Assembly (NCBI GenBank): GCA_902558545.1
Contig: CACEEJ010000007.1
Location: forward strand, 1 to 46,970
Source: an uncultured Pelagibacteraceae bacterium
GTDB lineage: Bacteria; Pseudomonadota; Alphaproteobacteria; Pelagibacterales; Pelagibacteraceae
Direction of reading: 5' to 3'
DNA length: 46,970 nucleotides
Shown piece after piece: positions 7,946 to 16,373 of the stretch. A program made the position numbers and the translations under genes. The notes below the pieces were generated by a model. It did no database searches, was not told where the DNA came from, and worked only from the letters and a program-made list of their open reading frames with translations. The stretch's first letter is position 1. Every line of letters starts with the position of its first letter.

Positions 7946-9427
7946 TTATCTTATTGAGAAAGGGTCTAGAGAAGGTTCGTCTGATGTGTAGAACCAAGTT
8001 GTTTTTACTCTTGTATAGTCTTTAATTGAGTCAATTCCTGCTTCTTTACCATATCCACTATCCTTGATACCCCCAAATGGAGCCGAGGGTGAAATTAATC
8101 TATAAGTATTTACAAATGTTATTCCTGCTCGAATAGCATTAGATACCCTCATGCCTCTTGCAAGATCACTAGTATAAACACCCGAAGAAAGACCATATTG
8201 ATTGTCGTTCATTAATTCTATTACTTCTTTTTCAGTATCAAATTTCATCACCGATAAAACAGGTCCAAACAATTCATTTTCAGCAGCTGGTAAATTATGA
8301 TTTTCACACTCAATAATTGTTGGTGGGAAATAATAACCTTCATTTGAAAAAGGATGTCTTTTACCACCACATTTAATTTTTCCACCTTGTTCAACAGTTA
8401 ATTTAATATTTTTTTCTATTACTTCTAATTGTTTAAAGTTACTCAAGGGACCCATTTCAGTATCAGAATCCATTGGAGCACCTATTTTAATTTTTTCCGC
8501 TCTTGATGCTAACTTATCCAAAAATTCGTTATAAATTCCTTTTTGTAAGTACAACCTTGAACCTGCTATACAGCTTTGACCACTTGCTCCAAATATTCCA
8601 GCAGTTATTCCATTAATTGCATTTTCTTGTTTGGCATCATCAAAAACAGCTACAGGACTTTTTCCACCTAATTCTAAACTTACTTCAGATAAATTTTCTG
8701 CAGAGTTTCTAATAATATGCCTTGCAGTTTCAGGACCTCCTGTAAAAGCTACTTTCTCAACTAAGTTGTGAGTAGTTAGAGCTTTACCACATGGATCTCC
8801 AAAACCAGAAACTACATTTACAACACCTTTTGGTATTCCAGTTTCTTCAACTAACTTTGCAAATTCAAACATAGTTGCTGGTGCTAGTTCAGAACATTTA
8901 ATTACTACTGTATTACCCATAGCTAAAGCAGGAGCAACTTTTGTTGCAGTTAAAAACATTTGAGAATTCCAAGGAATGATAGCTGCAATAACACCTATTG
9001 GAATTCTTGTTGTGATCGCTTGAATATTTGGTTTATCTATTGGAAGAACTGTTCCTTCAACTTTGTCAGCTAAACCTGCATAGTAATCATAATATTCTGC
9101 AATGTATTTTGCTTGTTGATAAGTTTCTCTGTACAGTTTTCCTGTATCAATTGTTTCAATCTTTCCTAATAATTCAGAATTTTCTCTAAGTTTATTTCCG
9201 ATTGCTCTTAAATATTTTGCTCTATCTCTTGCAATCATCTTTGGCCATTCACCTTCAAAAGCTTTTTGTGCAGCTTTTACAGCTCTATCTACATCATTTG
9301 CGCTAGCTTCAGGAACTATAGCCCAAGGCTTATTATTTTCTGGATTTAAAGTTTCAAAAGTTTTTTTTGTATCAGAGTCTACCCACTGACCATCTATAAA
9401 CATTTGATATTTTTTTAACTCAAGCAT
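7946..9427 (-). CDS. NAD(P)-dependent aldehyde dehydrogenase
   Basis: Cytoplasmic oxidoreductase of the aldehyde dehydrogenase superfamily, 493 residues, full length. Oxyanion Asn N154 in IIPWNS, cofactor-binding Lys K177 in VVIKCSE, general base E252 in LELGGKSP and catalytic Cys C286 in GQSCIAGS are present. The usual FTGS cofactor block reads FTGGPETAR. The start overlaps the hydrolase gene by eight bases. Being encoded with a flavin monooxygenase and a hydrolase, it probably oxidises an aldehyde formed after ring or C-N cleavage; the TgnC step of trigonelline breakdown is an analogy. The substrate is an inference. Confidence 0.88.
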   Translation of the reverse strand: MLELKKYQMFIDGQWVDSDTKKTFETLNPENNKPWAIVPEASANDVDRAVKAAQKAFEGEWPKMIARDRAKYLRAIGNKLRENSELLGKIETIDTGKLYRETYQQAKYIAEYYDYYAGLADKVEGTVLPIDKPNIQAITTRIPIGVIAAIIPWNSQMFLTATKVAPALAMGNTVVIKCSELAPATMFEFAKLVEETGIPKGVVNVVSGFGDPCGKALTTHNLVEKVAFTGGPETARHIIRNSAENLSEVSLELGGKSPVAVFDDAKQENAINGITAGIFGASGQSCIAGSRLYLQKGIYNEFLDKLASRAEKIKIGAPMDSDTEMGPLSNFKQLEVIEKNIKLTVEQGGKIKCGGKRHPFSNEGYYFPPTIIECENHNLPAAENELFGPVLSVMKFDTEKEVIELMNDNQYGLSSGVYTSDLARGMRVSNAIRAGITFVNTYRLISPSAPFGGIKDSGYGKEAGIDSIKDYTRVKTTWFYTSDEPSLDPFSIR

Positions 9428-10205
9428 TATTTATATGTTTTATTATTGCATTATTTACTTCGTCTGCATATTCAATAGTGCATAAATGTTTTCCATTTTT
9501 AATTTCAACATATGTTGAATTTTGTATATCTTTATTTAAATTTTTTGACATATCAGGCGTAGATCCTGGATCATCTGATCCTGTTATAATTAAGGTATTT
9601 GTTTTAATATTTTTTATATTTTCAAGATTGTCTTGATAGTTTGCAAACACCTCATAAGATTTAATAAAATTTTCTTGATCAATTCCTTTCTTGTTAAGAA
9701 TTTTCATAAACTCATCATATAACTCAGGATTTTGTTCAAGGTATTGATCTGAAAACCATCTCTTCATTGCCATTTGTGATATTGGCATATTTTTTTTTGC
9801 TAAATTAACTCTATCAATTACATTTTGTCTTTCTTCTGCTGTCCTTTTGTATGTAGTGGATATTAGAGTTAAAGAATTTAAATAATTTTCATATTTTGAA
9901 GCAAATTCAATTGCAATCAAAGATCCGATAGAAAAACCAATTAAATTAAATTTCTCTATCTTTAGGTTTTTTACTAAATTTGATAATTGATCAGTAAAAT
10001 TTTCCATTGATAAATTTGGCTTTTTAAAAGGTGTTTTTCCATGTCCCAACAGATCGTAAGTTATAAACGAATTGTTCTTAAAAAATTCAATTTGTGGTTT
10101 CCACATTTGTTGATTTAAACCAACACCATGAATAAAGATTATTGGTAAAGAATTTTTGTTGTTAAAATAATAATGATTTTTATCGTTATCAAAATTGTAA
10201 GACAT
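9420..10205 (-). CDS. Alpha/beta-fold hydrolase
   Basis: Cytoplasmic alpha/beta hydrolase, 261 residues. The oxyanion block FIHGVGLNQQMW (24-35) is followed by the nucleophile elbow GFSIG with S92, the acid Asp in GSDDPG (D211 or D212) and the His in GKHLC (H240), so the triad is complete. Family relatives include 3-oxoadipate enol-lactonases and the TgnD-type amidohydrolase. I use the ATG at 10205; a TTG one codon earlier is possible but nothing favours it. It lies 3 bases after the DUF1185 stop and overlaps the aldehyde dehydrogenase start. In this operon it would hydrolyse a lactone, ester or amide released by the monooxygenase; that is inferred. Confidence 0.85.
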   Translation of the reverse strand: MSYNFDNDKNHYYFNNKNSLPIIFIHGVGLNQQMWKPQIEFFKNNSFITYDLLGHGKTPFKKPNLSMENFTDQLSNLVKNLKIEKFNLIGFSIGSLIAIEFASKYENYLNSLTLISTTYKRTAEERQNVIDRVNLAKKNMPISQMAMKRWFSDQYLEQNPELYDEFMKILNKKGIDQENFIKSYEVFANYQDNLENIKNIKTNTLIITGSDDPGSTPDMSKNLNKDIQNSTYVEIKNGKHLCTIEYADEVNNAIIKHINNA

Positions 10206-10208
10206 CAA

Positions 10209-10793
10209 TTAGTTATCGATGCCCATCTCTTTCATATCTTGATATCTATCACCCGTTCTTGCATGAGCTCGTCCAGTTGGAGCGCCTCCAATTGCAACAA
10301 CTATTTCATCTTCATTAGGTGCGTCATGAATTGTAAATTCATGCGTTAGATAAAAAGGTCTTAATCCAGCATCAGTTTTATGCATCATTGGAATTGAAAT
10401 TTTTGCACCCGCAGGACCTCTGGTATTTGTAAAACTTAAGTAGGAAGTTCCACCAACGGCATCTCTAAATTTATTTCCAAATCTTAAAGTATGAATAAAT
10501 GCAGATGCATGTTCTATCTCACCATTTAATCCAACCATAGCAGCTTTTCCATAAGCTAAAATTTTTTCACCTGATCCAATTTCTTTTGTTAACTCTGGCA
10601 CTAAAAGATCTCCTAATTGAGGTGCAAGATCTAGTATTTCTGGTTTTAAATCTTCTACAAAACCTTTTCCAGCCCAAGGATTTTCTATAACAGCTGCAAC
10701 TGAGACTAATAGAACAGGTTCTTTTGCTTTTTTTCCACCTTCAATAAAAGTTTTATCTACAAATTTTGCAAATTTTCTAAGCTTTAAATCCAT
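10209..10793 (-). CDS. DUF1185 family protein ('amino acid synthesis' family)
   Basis: 194-residue soluble protein that I recognise as the DUF1185/AA_synth family (Pfam PF06684), known from structural genomics and without an established reaction; the family name rests on a chorismate-mutase-like fold and genome context. Typical blocks: VSVAAVIENPWAGKGF near 30, LAYGKAAMVGLNGEIEHA near 80, GAKISIPMMHKTDAGLRP near 130 and the C-terminal GGAPTGRAHARTGDR. It lies between the monooxygenase (3 bases) and the hydrolase (3 bases), so it is very probably part of the same pathway, perhaps handling an unstable ring-opened or tautomeric intermediate. Function unknown. Confidence 0.85.
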   Translation of the reverse strand: MDLKLRKFAKFVDKTFIEGGKKAKEPVLLVSVAAVIENPWAGKGFVEDLKPEILDLAPQLGDLLVPELTKEIGSGEKILAYGKAAMVGLNGEIEHASAFIHTLRFGNKFRDAVGGTSYLSFTNTRGPAGAKISIPMMHKTDAGLRPFYLTHEFTIHDAPNEDEIVVAIGGAPTGRAHARTGDRYQDMKEMGIDN

Positions 10794-10796
10794 CTA

Positions 10797-11963
10797 CTAG
10801 CTAGCTCTTTGTATGTTTGTATCTATTGGTTTTATATTTGGAATAACTTCTTCTGTAAATAACTTGATACTTTTCATACAGTCTTCATGTTTGATACCTG
10901 GAAAGTTAGACCAGACTTGTAAATTTTGAAGATTTAATTCTTGTTGAAGTTCTTTTATTTTTTCTATTACAAACTCAGGTGTTCCAAATAAAAGATTTCT
11001 TTTATGAAGAAATTCATAATTTAATAAATCTAGCTTATTTTTTGTCTCTGGTAATTTCTCATCTGGATCCATATGATTTCCCAATCCTCTCCAATGGCAA
11101 ACCCATCTCATATAATTAACTATATGTTCTCCAGCCATTTTTTCAGCCTCTTCCATAGTTTCTGCAACAAACATATCTCTAACTAAACTTATACCTTCAC
11201 CTAGTGGTACATCTCTATTTTCAGATTTAGATTTTGAATCTTTATAAATTTCAAACCTTTTTTTCAAAGCTTTTACAGTTGGTATCCACATAATTGTATT
11301 AAGTCCATTTTCTGCCGCCCACTGAATTGATCTTTCTCCATCAACCACTTGAGAAATTGGTGGAAAGGGTTTTTGATAAGGTTTTGGTAAAACAGATATT
11401 TGTTTTAATTCATTTGTTTTTAAATCTACTATATTTTCTCTAGGAGGACTCATATCGTGCTGCCAAATAAAATTTGGTGAGGGATAAGTATAGAATTCAC
11501 CTTGGTGAGAAAAGAAGTCCTCAGACCAAGCTTTTTTCATTATGTCCAATGTTTCAGAAAATAGTCTAAAATTTTTTGCTTGATCTTTTAAGTCAGCTTC
11601 TTTGTTCATGTTAATGGCTTCTCTTCCGTAAACTCCTCTTCCAATACCAACTTCCACTCTTCCTTTTGACATTTGGTCAAGGGTAGCAATATCTTCTGCA
11701 AGTCTTATAGGATTATGAAATGTTATTACGTTGCAAGCTTGTCCTAAACGAATTTTTTTAGTTCTTGCAGCAGCATCAGTACACATCATTAGTGGATTGG
11801 TGCAAGACTCCATTCCTTCATGATTAAAATGATGTTCGGTATACCAAATAGAATTCCAATTATTTTGATCACAATATTCAGTGATTTCTCTAGCTTCGTC
11901 TAGAAGTTGGGTATAAGGTTTTTTATCCCAATTAGTAGTATTACAAAAATATCCAAAGTTCAT
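10797..11963 (-). CDS. Luciferase-like (LLM) flavin-dependent monooxygenase
   Basis: Bacterial-luciferase-like monooxygenase, 388 residues, with a TIM-barrel fold expected to use reduced FMN and O2. Blocks seen: YTEHHFNHEG near 60, ARTKKIRLGQACNVI near 85, IATLDQMSKGRVEVGIGRG near 115-133 and GTPEFVIEKI near the C-terminus. I set the start at 11963 because AAAGGAGG (11968-11975) lies just upstream; a 14-residue extension to 12005 would be read through this site. First gene of the operon monooxygenase-DUF1185-hydrolase-aldehyde dehydrogenase-binding protein. No flavin reductase is encoded nearby. TgnB of trigonelline degradation has this fold and a similar gene set, but the substrate here is unknown. 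Confidence 0.88.
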   Translation of the reverse strand: MNFGYFCNTTNWDKKPYTQLLDEAREITEYCDQNNWNSIWYTEHHFNHEGMESCTNPLMMCTDAAARTKKIRLGQACNVITFHNPIRLAEDIATLDQMSKGRVEVGIGRGVYGREAINMNKEADLKDQAKNFRLFSETLDIMKKAWSEDFFSHQGEFYTYPSPNFIWQHDMSPPRENIVDLKTNELKQISVLPKPYQKPFPPISQVVDGERSIQWAAENGLNTIMWIPTVKALKKRFEIYKDSKSKSENRDVPLGEGISLVRDMFVAETMEEAEKMAGEHIVNYMRWVCHWRGLGNHMDPDEKLPETKNKLDLLNYEFLHKRNLLFGTPEFVIEKIKELQQELNLQNLQVWSNFPGIKHEDCMKSIKLFTEEVIPNIKPIDTNIQRAS

Positions 11964-12068
11964 AAAGCCTCCTTTAAAAATTAATTTAAAGACGACCGAT
12001 CCCACTTTCGTAAATTTTTGAATTTAACGACGAGTTATGTATCGCTTTATAGTTAAACTTTATTATTA
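11964..12068 (-). promoter_or_regulatory. Upstream region of the monooxygenase operon with an inverted repeat
   Basis: 105 bases between the 2OG-oxygenase stop and the monooxygenase ATG. It holds the strong ribosome binding site AAAGGAGG (11968-11975) and an imperfect inverted repeat at 12008-12030 whose arms are TCGTAAATT and AATTTAACGA, one base bulged. The repeat could be a regulator operator. No clear -35/-10 pair stands out. Confidence 0.35.
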
Positions 12069-13037
12069 CTAGCGTTGATATTCAATAAATTTCTTTAAGG
12101 ATTTGTTAAGAAATTTCTCATAAATTGGACCATTATTTTTGAATTTGCTTCCATTTAAAAATGATTGGTTCATTTTGAAATCATAGGAAGGTTCAAAGAA
12201 AAAAGGAACAGAGAGTCTCTTACTTTTATTCCACAAAACTCTGTGATTAGTTGCTTTAAATTTTCCTTTGCTTAGAAACTCCAAAGCTCTACCAGTGTTT
12301 ACTACTAAAGCTTTTTTGTTAAATGGTACATCATACCATTTTTTATTTTTTCTATTTTGTACCTGCAATCCACCTTTTCTATCTTGATATAGAATTGTAA
12401 ATATACCACTATCAACATGTGTTTCACATCCAAGAGCAGCCCCATCTTGTTTAGATATTTCTACCGGTTTTGCCTGATTAGGATAATAATTAAATCTTAA
12501 TGTGCTTAATGTTTTTAATCTTGAAAAAGCTATACTAGAAATATCAGGATTTTTTTTATTAAGTTTTATTACACTTTTAAACAAAGTTTCACTTAATCTA
12601 TAAATATCGTCAAAATATTTATTTAAAATATCAATTGAGTTTTTATTAAAACATAAACTCAGATTAAGATGCTCTATGTACTGATTGTTTATATTTGAAG
12701 AATATTTTTTAGTTACCTTTAAATCACCTATATCTAATCCTTCTTTTCCGTTCACGTCATTAGGAAAATATCCTCTGTATAAATTTTTATTTTTTTTATT
12801 CCATTTTTTAGGTGATAATTTTCTTTTATTACTGTCTGGTAAATTAAAAAATTTATTCCCAACTTCGCATGTTTTTTTAATTTCTTTTAGATTAATTCCA
12901 TGACCAGTAATTTGAAAAAAACCTATATTGATACAAGCTTTTTCAATTTCTTTAATTGTTTTTAACGCATTTTGAGTTTCAAAATTATTTTTAATTAGTG
13001 AAGATATATTAATTGAAGGTATATAGCTTTTACTCAT
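12069..13037 (-). CDS. Isopenicillin-N-synthase-like 2-oxoglutarate/Fe(II) oxygenase
   Basis: Cytoplasmic non-haem iron oxygenase, 322 residues. An N-terminal DIOX_N-type region (IGFFQITGHGI near 38-48) is followed by the double-stranded beta-helix: metal ligands H207 and D209 (ETHVDSG), H265 (ATNHRV) and the 2OG-binding R274xS276 (RLSVP). IPNS itself does not use 2OG, but most bacterial relatives with RxS do. Substrate unknown. Its ATG overlaps the stop of the EamA transporter gene by four bases, so the two are co-transcribed; the pair may make or modify and export one small molecule. Confidence 0.85.
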   Translation of the reverse strand: MSKSYIPSINISSLIKNNFETQNALKTIKEIEKACINIGFFQITGHGINLKEIKKTCEVGNKFFNLPDSNKRKLSPKKWNKKNKNLYRGYFPNDVNGKEGLDIGDLKVTKKYSSNINNQYIEHLNLSLCFNKNSIDILNKYFDDIYRLSETLFKSVIKLNKKNPDISSIAFSRLKTLSTLRFNYYPNQAKPVEISKQDGAALGCETHVDSGIFTILYQDRKGGLQVQNRKNKKWYDVPFNKKALVVNTGRALEFLSKGKFKATNHRVLWNKSKRLSVPFFFEPSYDFKMNQSFLNGSKFKNNGPIYEKFLNKSLKKFIEYQR

Positions 13038-13987
13038 CTTCTTACTGGAGTTTCAGTTGCAATATATTGATCTCTAACTCGCTCTCTCATATAAATATAA
13101 ATTCCAGCTGCTATTATGCAAGCAACTCCAATGAAGGTTCTAGCTGAAGGTACTTCGTTAAATAGAAAATAACCGGGAATCATAGACATTATAATTAAAG
13201 AATATTCGAACAATGAAACAACAGATGGTGAAGCAACTATATACGCTGAAAAAATACATACAAAAGCAATCGATGCAGCAAAACCAAAAAATAAAATAAA
13301 CTTCCAAGTATAATCAAAGTTTGAAAACCATTCTCTAAATATAAATTGAGTAGTAGGGTCAAAATTAGGATCATTAAGTTGACCATTACCCATAAAAACA
13401 AAGATAATACCACAAAGTATCAGTGCTATTAGGTAGAAATAAAAAAGTTGTGTGTTTACGTCATCTTTGTCAGATGTATATTTAGTTATTGTCATTGAAG
13501 CTGCATAAAAAAATGCGCACAAAACTGGTAGAAGACTTTTATATTCAAAATCATCAAAGTTTGGATTTAAAACAATAAATACACCAATAAAACCAAACAC
13601 AATTGCAGACCATCTTCTTATACCAATAAATTCTTTCAAAAAAAATTTTGCAAAAATTGAGACGAAAAATGGACATGAAAAAAATAAAGCATTTGCTGTA
13701 GCTAAAGGCATATAGGTTAAAGAAATAAAGAATGCAGAAAATGCTAAAAAATGAAGAATTACTCTAACAAACGTTAAAATAGGATAATAGGTTCTTAAAG
13801 AAACTTTTTGACCTCTAAATTTGATGTAACAAAACAGTAAAATTGCAGCAACAAAATACCTTCCAAAAAATATTTCATATAAAGCTGCTTTTTCAAAAAT
13901 AAATTTAATTAAAGAATCCTGCATTGCAAACAAAGTCATTGCTGCAATTATTAAAAGAATTCCTTTTGAGTTATTATTAATGCTCAT
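13034..13987 (-). CDS. EamA/DMT-superfamily transporter
   Basis: Inner-membrane carrier of the drug/metabolite transporter superfamily, 317 residues, with two EamA-type halves and about ten hydrophobic segments. The first half opens GILLIIAAMTLFAMQDSLIK; the second half begins LLPVLCAFFYAASMTITKY near 145. Most relatives export amino acids or metabolites, but direction and substrate cannot be read here. AGGTG lies upstream of the ATG. Co-transcribed with the 2OG oxygenase (ATGA overlap) and preceded on the same strand by the thioesterase and ProV-like genes. Confidence 0.88.
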   Translation of the reverse strand: MSINNNSKGILLIIAAMTLFAMQDSLIKFIFEKAALYEIFFGRYFVAAILLFCYIKFRGQKVSLRTYYPILTFVRVILHFLAFSAFFISLTYMPLATANALFFSCPFFVSIFAKFFLKEFIGIRRWSAIVFGFIGVFIVLNPNFDDFEYKSLLPVLCAFFYAASMTITKYTSDKDDVNTQLFYFYLIALILCGIIFVFMGNGQLNDPNFDPTTQFIFREWFSNFDYTWKFILFFGFAASIAFVCIFSAYIVASPSVVSLFEYSLIIMSMIPGYFLFNEVPSARTFIGVACIIAAGIYIYMRERVRDQYIATETPVRR

Positions 13988-14027
13988 TATGCACCTATAT
14001 CAAAAAAAAAATCTCTCGAATATTTAA

Positions 14028-14489
14028 TTATTTCTTCAATTTAGAGGTAAATAGAAGGCCTTCAGTTGAAAATTTTGATTTGTTTTGTTCAATAAACTCT
14101 TTCATTAATTTTACTTTTTCTTCCTCAAATTCTGTGACTTTCCTTTTACTTAAATCTATATACAGCGATATCCATTCCATAGAGGCTGAGATTTTATTAG
14201 TTTTTTGAGAAATCATTTCCATTTTTAAATGAAGTCTTTTTTTGTCATGGTCAAAATAGGTTAGATTAACATTTACTTTTTCACCTTCTTTAACTTCATT
14301 TAAGTATTTAGTATTTGTTTCAACGACCATAGTACTTCTATCAAGATTTTTTGCTGCAGTTCCTCCCATTTTAAATTTTTCAAGTGCAACTTCCCATGCT
14401 TGATCAAAAACAAGAACATAATAAGCCATGTTCATATGATTGTTGTAATCAACCCATTCCTTTTTTACTTCGAAATTTTTTAATAACAC
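14028..14489 (-). CDS. Hotdog-fold thioesterase, betainyl-CoA thioesterase (CdhB)-like
   Basis: 153-residue 4-hydroxybenzoyl-CoA-thioesterase-type hotdog protein. The N-terminal block KKEWVDYNNHMN (9-20) carries the Asp and His/Asn typical of the active site, and YLNEVKEGEKV with FDHDKKRLH follows the pattern of CdhB proteins, which hydrolyse betainyl-CoA to glycine betaine in carnitine breakdown. Its partners CdhA (carnitine dehydrogenase) and CdhC (cleavage enzyme) are not in the window. The start is GTG at 14489, one base after the ProV-like stop, and this start matches the family N-terminus. The divergent gamma-butyrobetaine-hydroxylase-like gene supports a carnitine link; the exact thioester is inferred. 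Confidence 0.75.
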   Translation of the reverse strand: MLLKNFEVKKEWVDYNNHMNMAYYVLVFDQAWEVALEKFKMGGTAAKNLDRSTMVVETNTKYLNEVKEGEKVNVNLTYFDHDKKRLHLKMEMISQKTNKISASMEWISLYIDLSKRKVTEFEEEKVKLMKEFIEQNKSKFSTEGLLFTSKLKK

Positions 14490-14490
14490 T

Positions 14491-15516
14491 TTATGATCTT
14501 GTTAATGAGGACTGTAATTCTTGATTTGAAATGTATCCCTTTACATTACCACTTTTATCAACCACTTCACAATTTGAATCAGAGCATACGATTTTTGGTA
14601 AAAAATCTTCTATAAATTCATCTTCATTTACTTTTATTAAGTTTGATTTATCTATGTCATTAGCTTGATCAGCAGTTTTCATAATAATCTTTGCCTTGAT
14701 AACTTTTGCTCTGTTCACATCTTTTACAAAAGCTTTTACATAATCATCAGCAGGGTTCATAATAATTTCCTCTGGGGTTCCTACTTGAACTAATTTTCCA
14801 GAGTTTAATATCCCGATATGATCACCCAATCTTAATGATTCATCCAAATCATGTGTGATAAATACAATTGTTTTTTTTAATTCTGCTTGAAGATCAATTA
14901 ATTGTTTCTGCATATCACTTCTAATCAGAGGATCTAGAGCACTGAAAGCTTCATCCATTAACATAATATCTGTATCAGTAGCTAATGCTCTTGCTAAACC
15001 AACACGTTGCTGCATTCCTCCTGATAATTGGGCAGGGTATTGATTTTCAAAACCAGTTAGACCAACTGCATCAATTTTTTCCATTGAGATTTTATTTCTT
15101 TCATCTTCACCTTTCCCTTGCATCTCTAGTCCATAGCCAACATTTTGAATTACCGTTTTATGCGGGAATAACCCAAATCTTTGAAATACCATGCTCATTT
15201 TATGTCTTCTAAATTCAATAAGCTTATCTTTATCAAGTGACATTACATTCGTGCCCTCAACTAAAATTTCACCATCAGTTGGATCGATTAGTCTATTTAA
15301 ATGTCTTATTAGTGTGGATTTTCCTGATCCTGATAAACCCATACAAACAAAGGTTTCTCCTTCTTCAATTTTAAGTGAAACATTATCTAATCCAACGGTA
15401 TGACCAGTTTGCTCTAAAATTTCGTCTTTTGTTGCACCATCTTTTACCATTGGCAATACAGAAGAAGGGTTGTTTCCAAAAATTTTGTATACGTTATTGA
15501 TCTCAATTTTTGACAT
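14491..15516 (-). CDS. proV: ProV/OpuAA-type glycine betaine/proline ABC importer ATPase
   Basis: ATP-binding subunit of a quaternary-amine importer, 341 residues. The N-terminal extension typical of ProV (KIFGNNPSSVLPMVKDGATK) precedes Walker A GLSGSGKST (60-68), signature LSGGMQQ (164-170) and Walker B IMLMDEAFSALD (184-195). The C-terminal part is a short, degenerate CBS-like region (SGNVKGYISNQELQ). No permease or binding protein of this class is encoded within the window, so it must serve subunits encoded elsewhere. It is first in a minus-strand operon with the CdhB-like thioesterase. Import of betaine, carnitine or gamma-butyrobetaine is likely; which one is inference. Confidence 0.9.
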   Translation of the reverse strand: MSKIEINNVYKIFGNNPSSVLPMVKDGATKDEILEQTGHTVGLDNVSLKIEEGETFVCMGLSGSGKSTLIRHLNRLIDPTDGEILVEGTNVMSLDKDKLIEFRRHKMSMVFQRFGLFPHKTVIQNVGYGLEMQGKGEDERNKISMEKIDAVGLTGFENQYPAQLSGGMQQRVGLARALATDTDIMLMDEAFSALDPLIRSDMQKQLIDLQAELKKTIVFITHDLDESLRLGDHIGILNSGKLVQVGTPEEIIMNPADDYVKAFVKDVNRAKVIKAKIIMKTADQANDIDKSNLIKVNEDEFIEDFLPKIVCSDSNCEVVDKSGNVKGYISNQELQSSLTRS

Positions 15517-15641
15517 GATGTAATGTTCTAACAGTTACAATCATCATATGTAAAACAAATATTATACAACTTATAATTGTTTTAAGAAATAACAGTTGTA
15601 TTTATTTGCTTTTGCTTATTTTTTAAATAAGAATTTTATAT
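15517..15641. promoter_or_regulatory. Divergent promoter region with near-palindrome
   Basis: 125 bases between the ProV-like (minus) and aldolase-like (plus) genes. TATAAT occurs on the plus strand at 15572-15577 and on the minus strand at 15561-15566, and a near-perfect 15-base palindrome (ACAACTTATAATTGT, 15566-15580) overlaps both. An 8-base direct repeat TAACAGTT occurs at 15529 and 15590. This layout suits a regulator controlling both operons. The -35 boxes are weak. Confidence 0.4.
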
Positions 15642-16373
15642 ATGGCGCAAACAGATAAAGATGTGCGATTAGAGTTGTCTGCTCTCTATAGGATTTTACA
15701 TATGTACGGTATGACAGACCTTGCTAACCAATGTGCAGGAGCAAGATCTGCTGAAGATAAGAATTGTTCTTTCGTTCATCCATACGGAATGTTTTATGAA
15801 GAAATTACTGCTTCATCTTTAGTTAAAATTGATCAAGACGGAAAAAAATTAGACTCAGATGGACCCTGGTTAAATGATGGATGTATTAATCTTGCTCAAT
15901 GGATTTTTAATAAAAGAGACGATGTAAATTTTTATGTTCATGGACATGCCAACGATGTGATGGCAGTTGGTGGTACTAAAGAGGGTTTAATGTATCTCTC
16001 ACAAGCTGCAGTTTATTTAAATCATCTTGTTGGATATATTGATTATGAATTTGTTGAGGACAAAGAATTTGGAAGCAAATTTGAAAACCTAATTAGCAAA
16101 CATGATATTTTGATTACTAGAAATCATGGATATTACACTGTAGGAAAAACTGCAGCAGAAGCATTTTTCAGAGCTTATTATCTAGAGCAAGCATGTTCAG
16201 TTCAGGTAAAAAACCTTGCCATGGGGTTAAACAAACATGAAATAGATAAACAGAAAGCTGCATATTTTTGGGAAAACATGAGTGACTCTGATGATTATAA
16301 TTATGATGGAAAAACGGAGTGGGCTGCTTTATTAAGAAAACTAGAGAGAGAACATTCAAATTATAAAAATTAA
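15642..16373 (+). CDS. Class II aldolase/adducin-family protein
   Basis: Cytoplasmic zinc-dependent class II aldolase-fold protein, 243 residues. Metal-binding histidines H100 and H102 (YVHGH) and H162 (RNHG) are present, together with the usual FYEEITASSLVKID substrate-loop block near 51-64. Family members are aldolases, epimerases or decarboxylases; several of unknown role sit beside catabolic genes, as here. Its stop shares one base with the ATG of the gamma-butyrobetaine-hydroxylase-like gene (TAATG), so the two are co-translated. It may act on a product of that oxygenase; the reaction is unknown. No clear ribosome binding site precedes the ATG. Confidence 0.85.
   Translation: MAQTDKDVRLELSALYRILHMYGMTDLANQCAGARSAEDKNCSFVHPYGMFYEEITASSLVKIDQDGKKLDSDGPWLNDGCINLAQWIFNKRDDVNFYVHGHANDVMAVGGTKEGLMYLSQAAVYLNHLVGYIDYEFVEDKEFGSKFENLISKHDILITRNHGYYTVGKTAAEAFFRAYYLEQACSVQVKNLAMGLNKHEIDKQKAAYFWENMSDSDDYNYDGKTEWAALLRKLEREHSNYKN

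Noticed and set aside
11964..12005. N-terminal extension of the monooxygenase to base 12005
   Set aside because: It would translate through a consensus ribosome binding site (AAAGGAGG) that is correctly spaced for the ATG at 11963.
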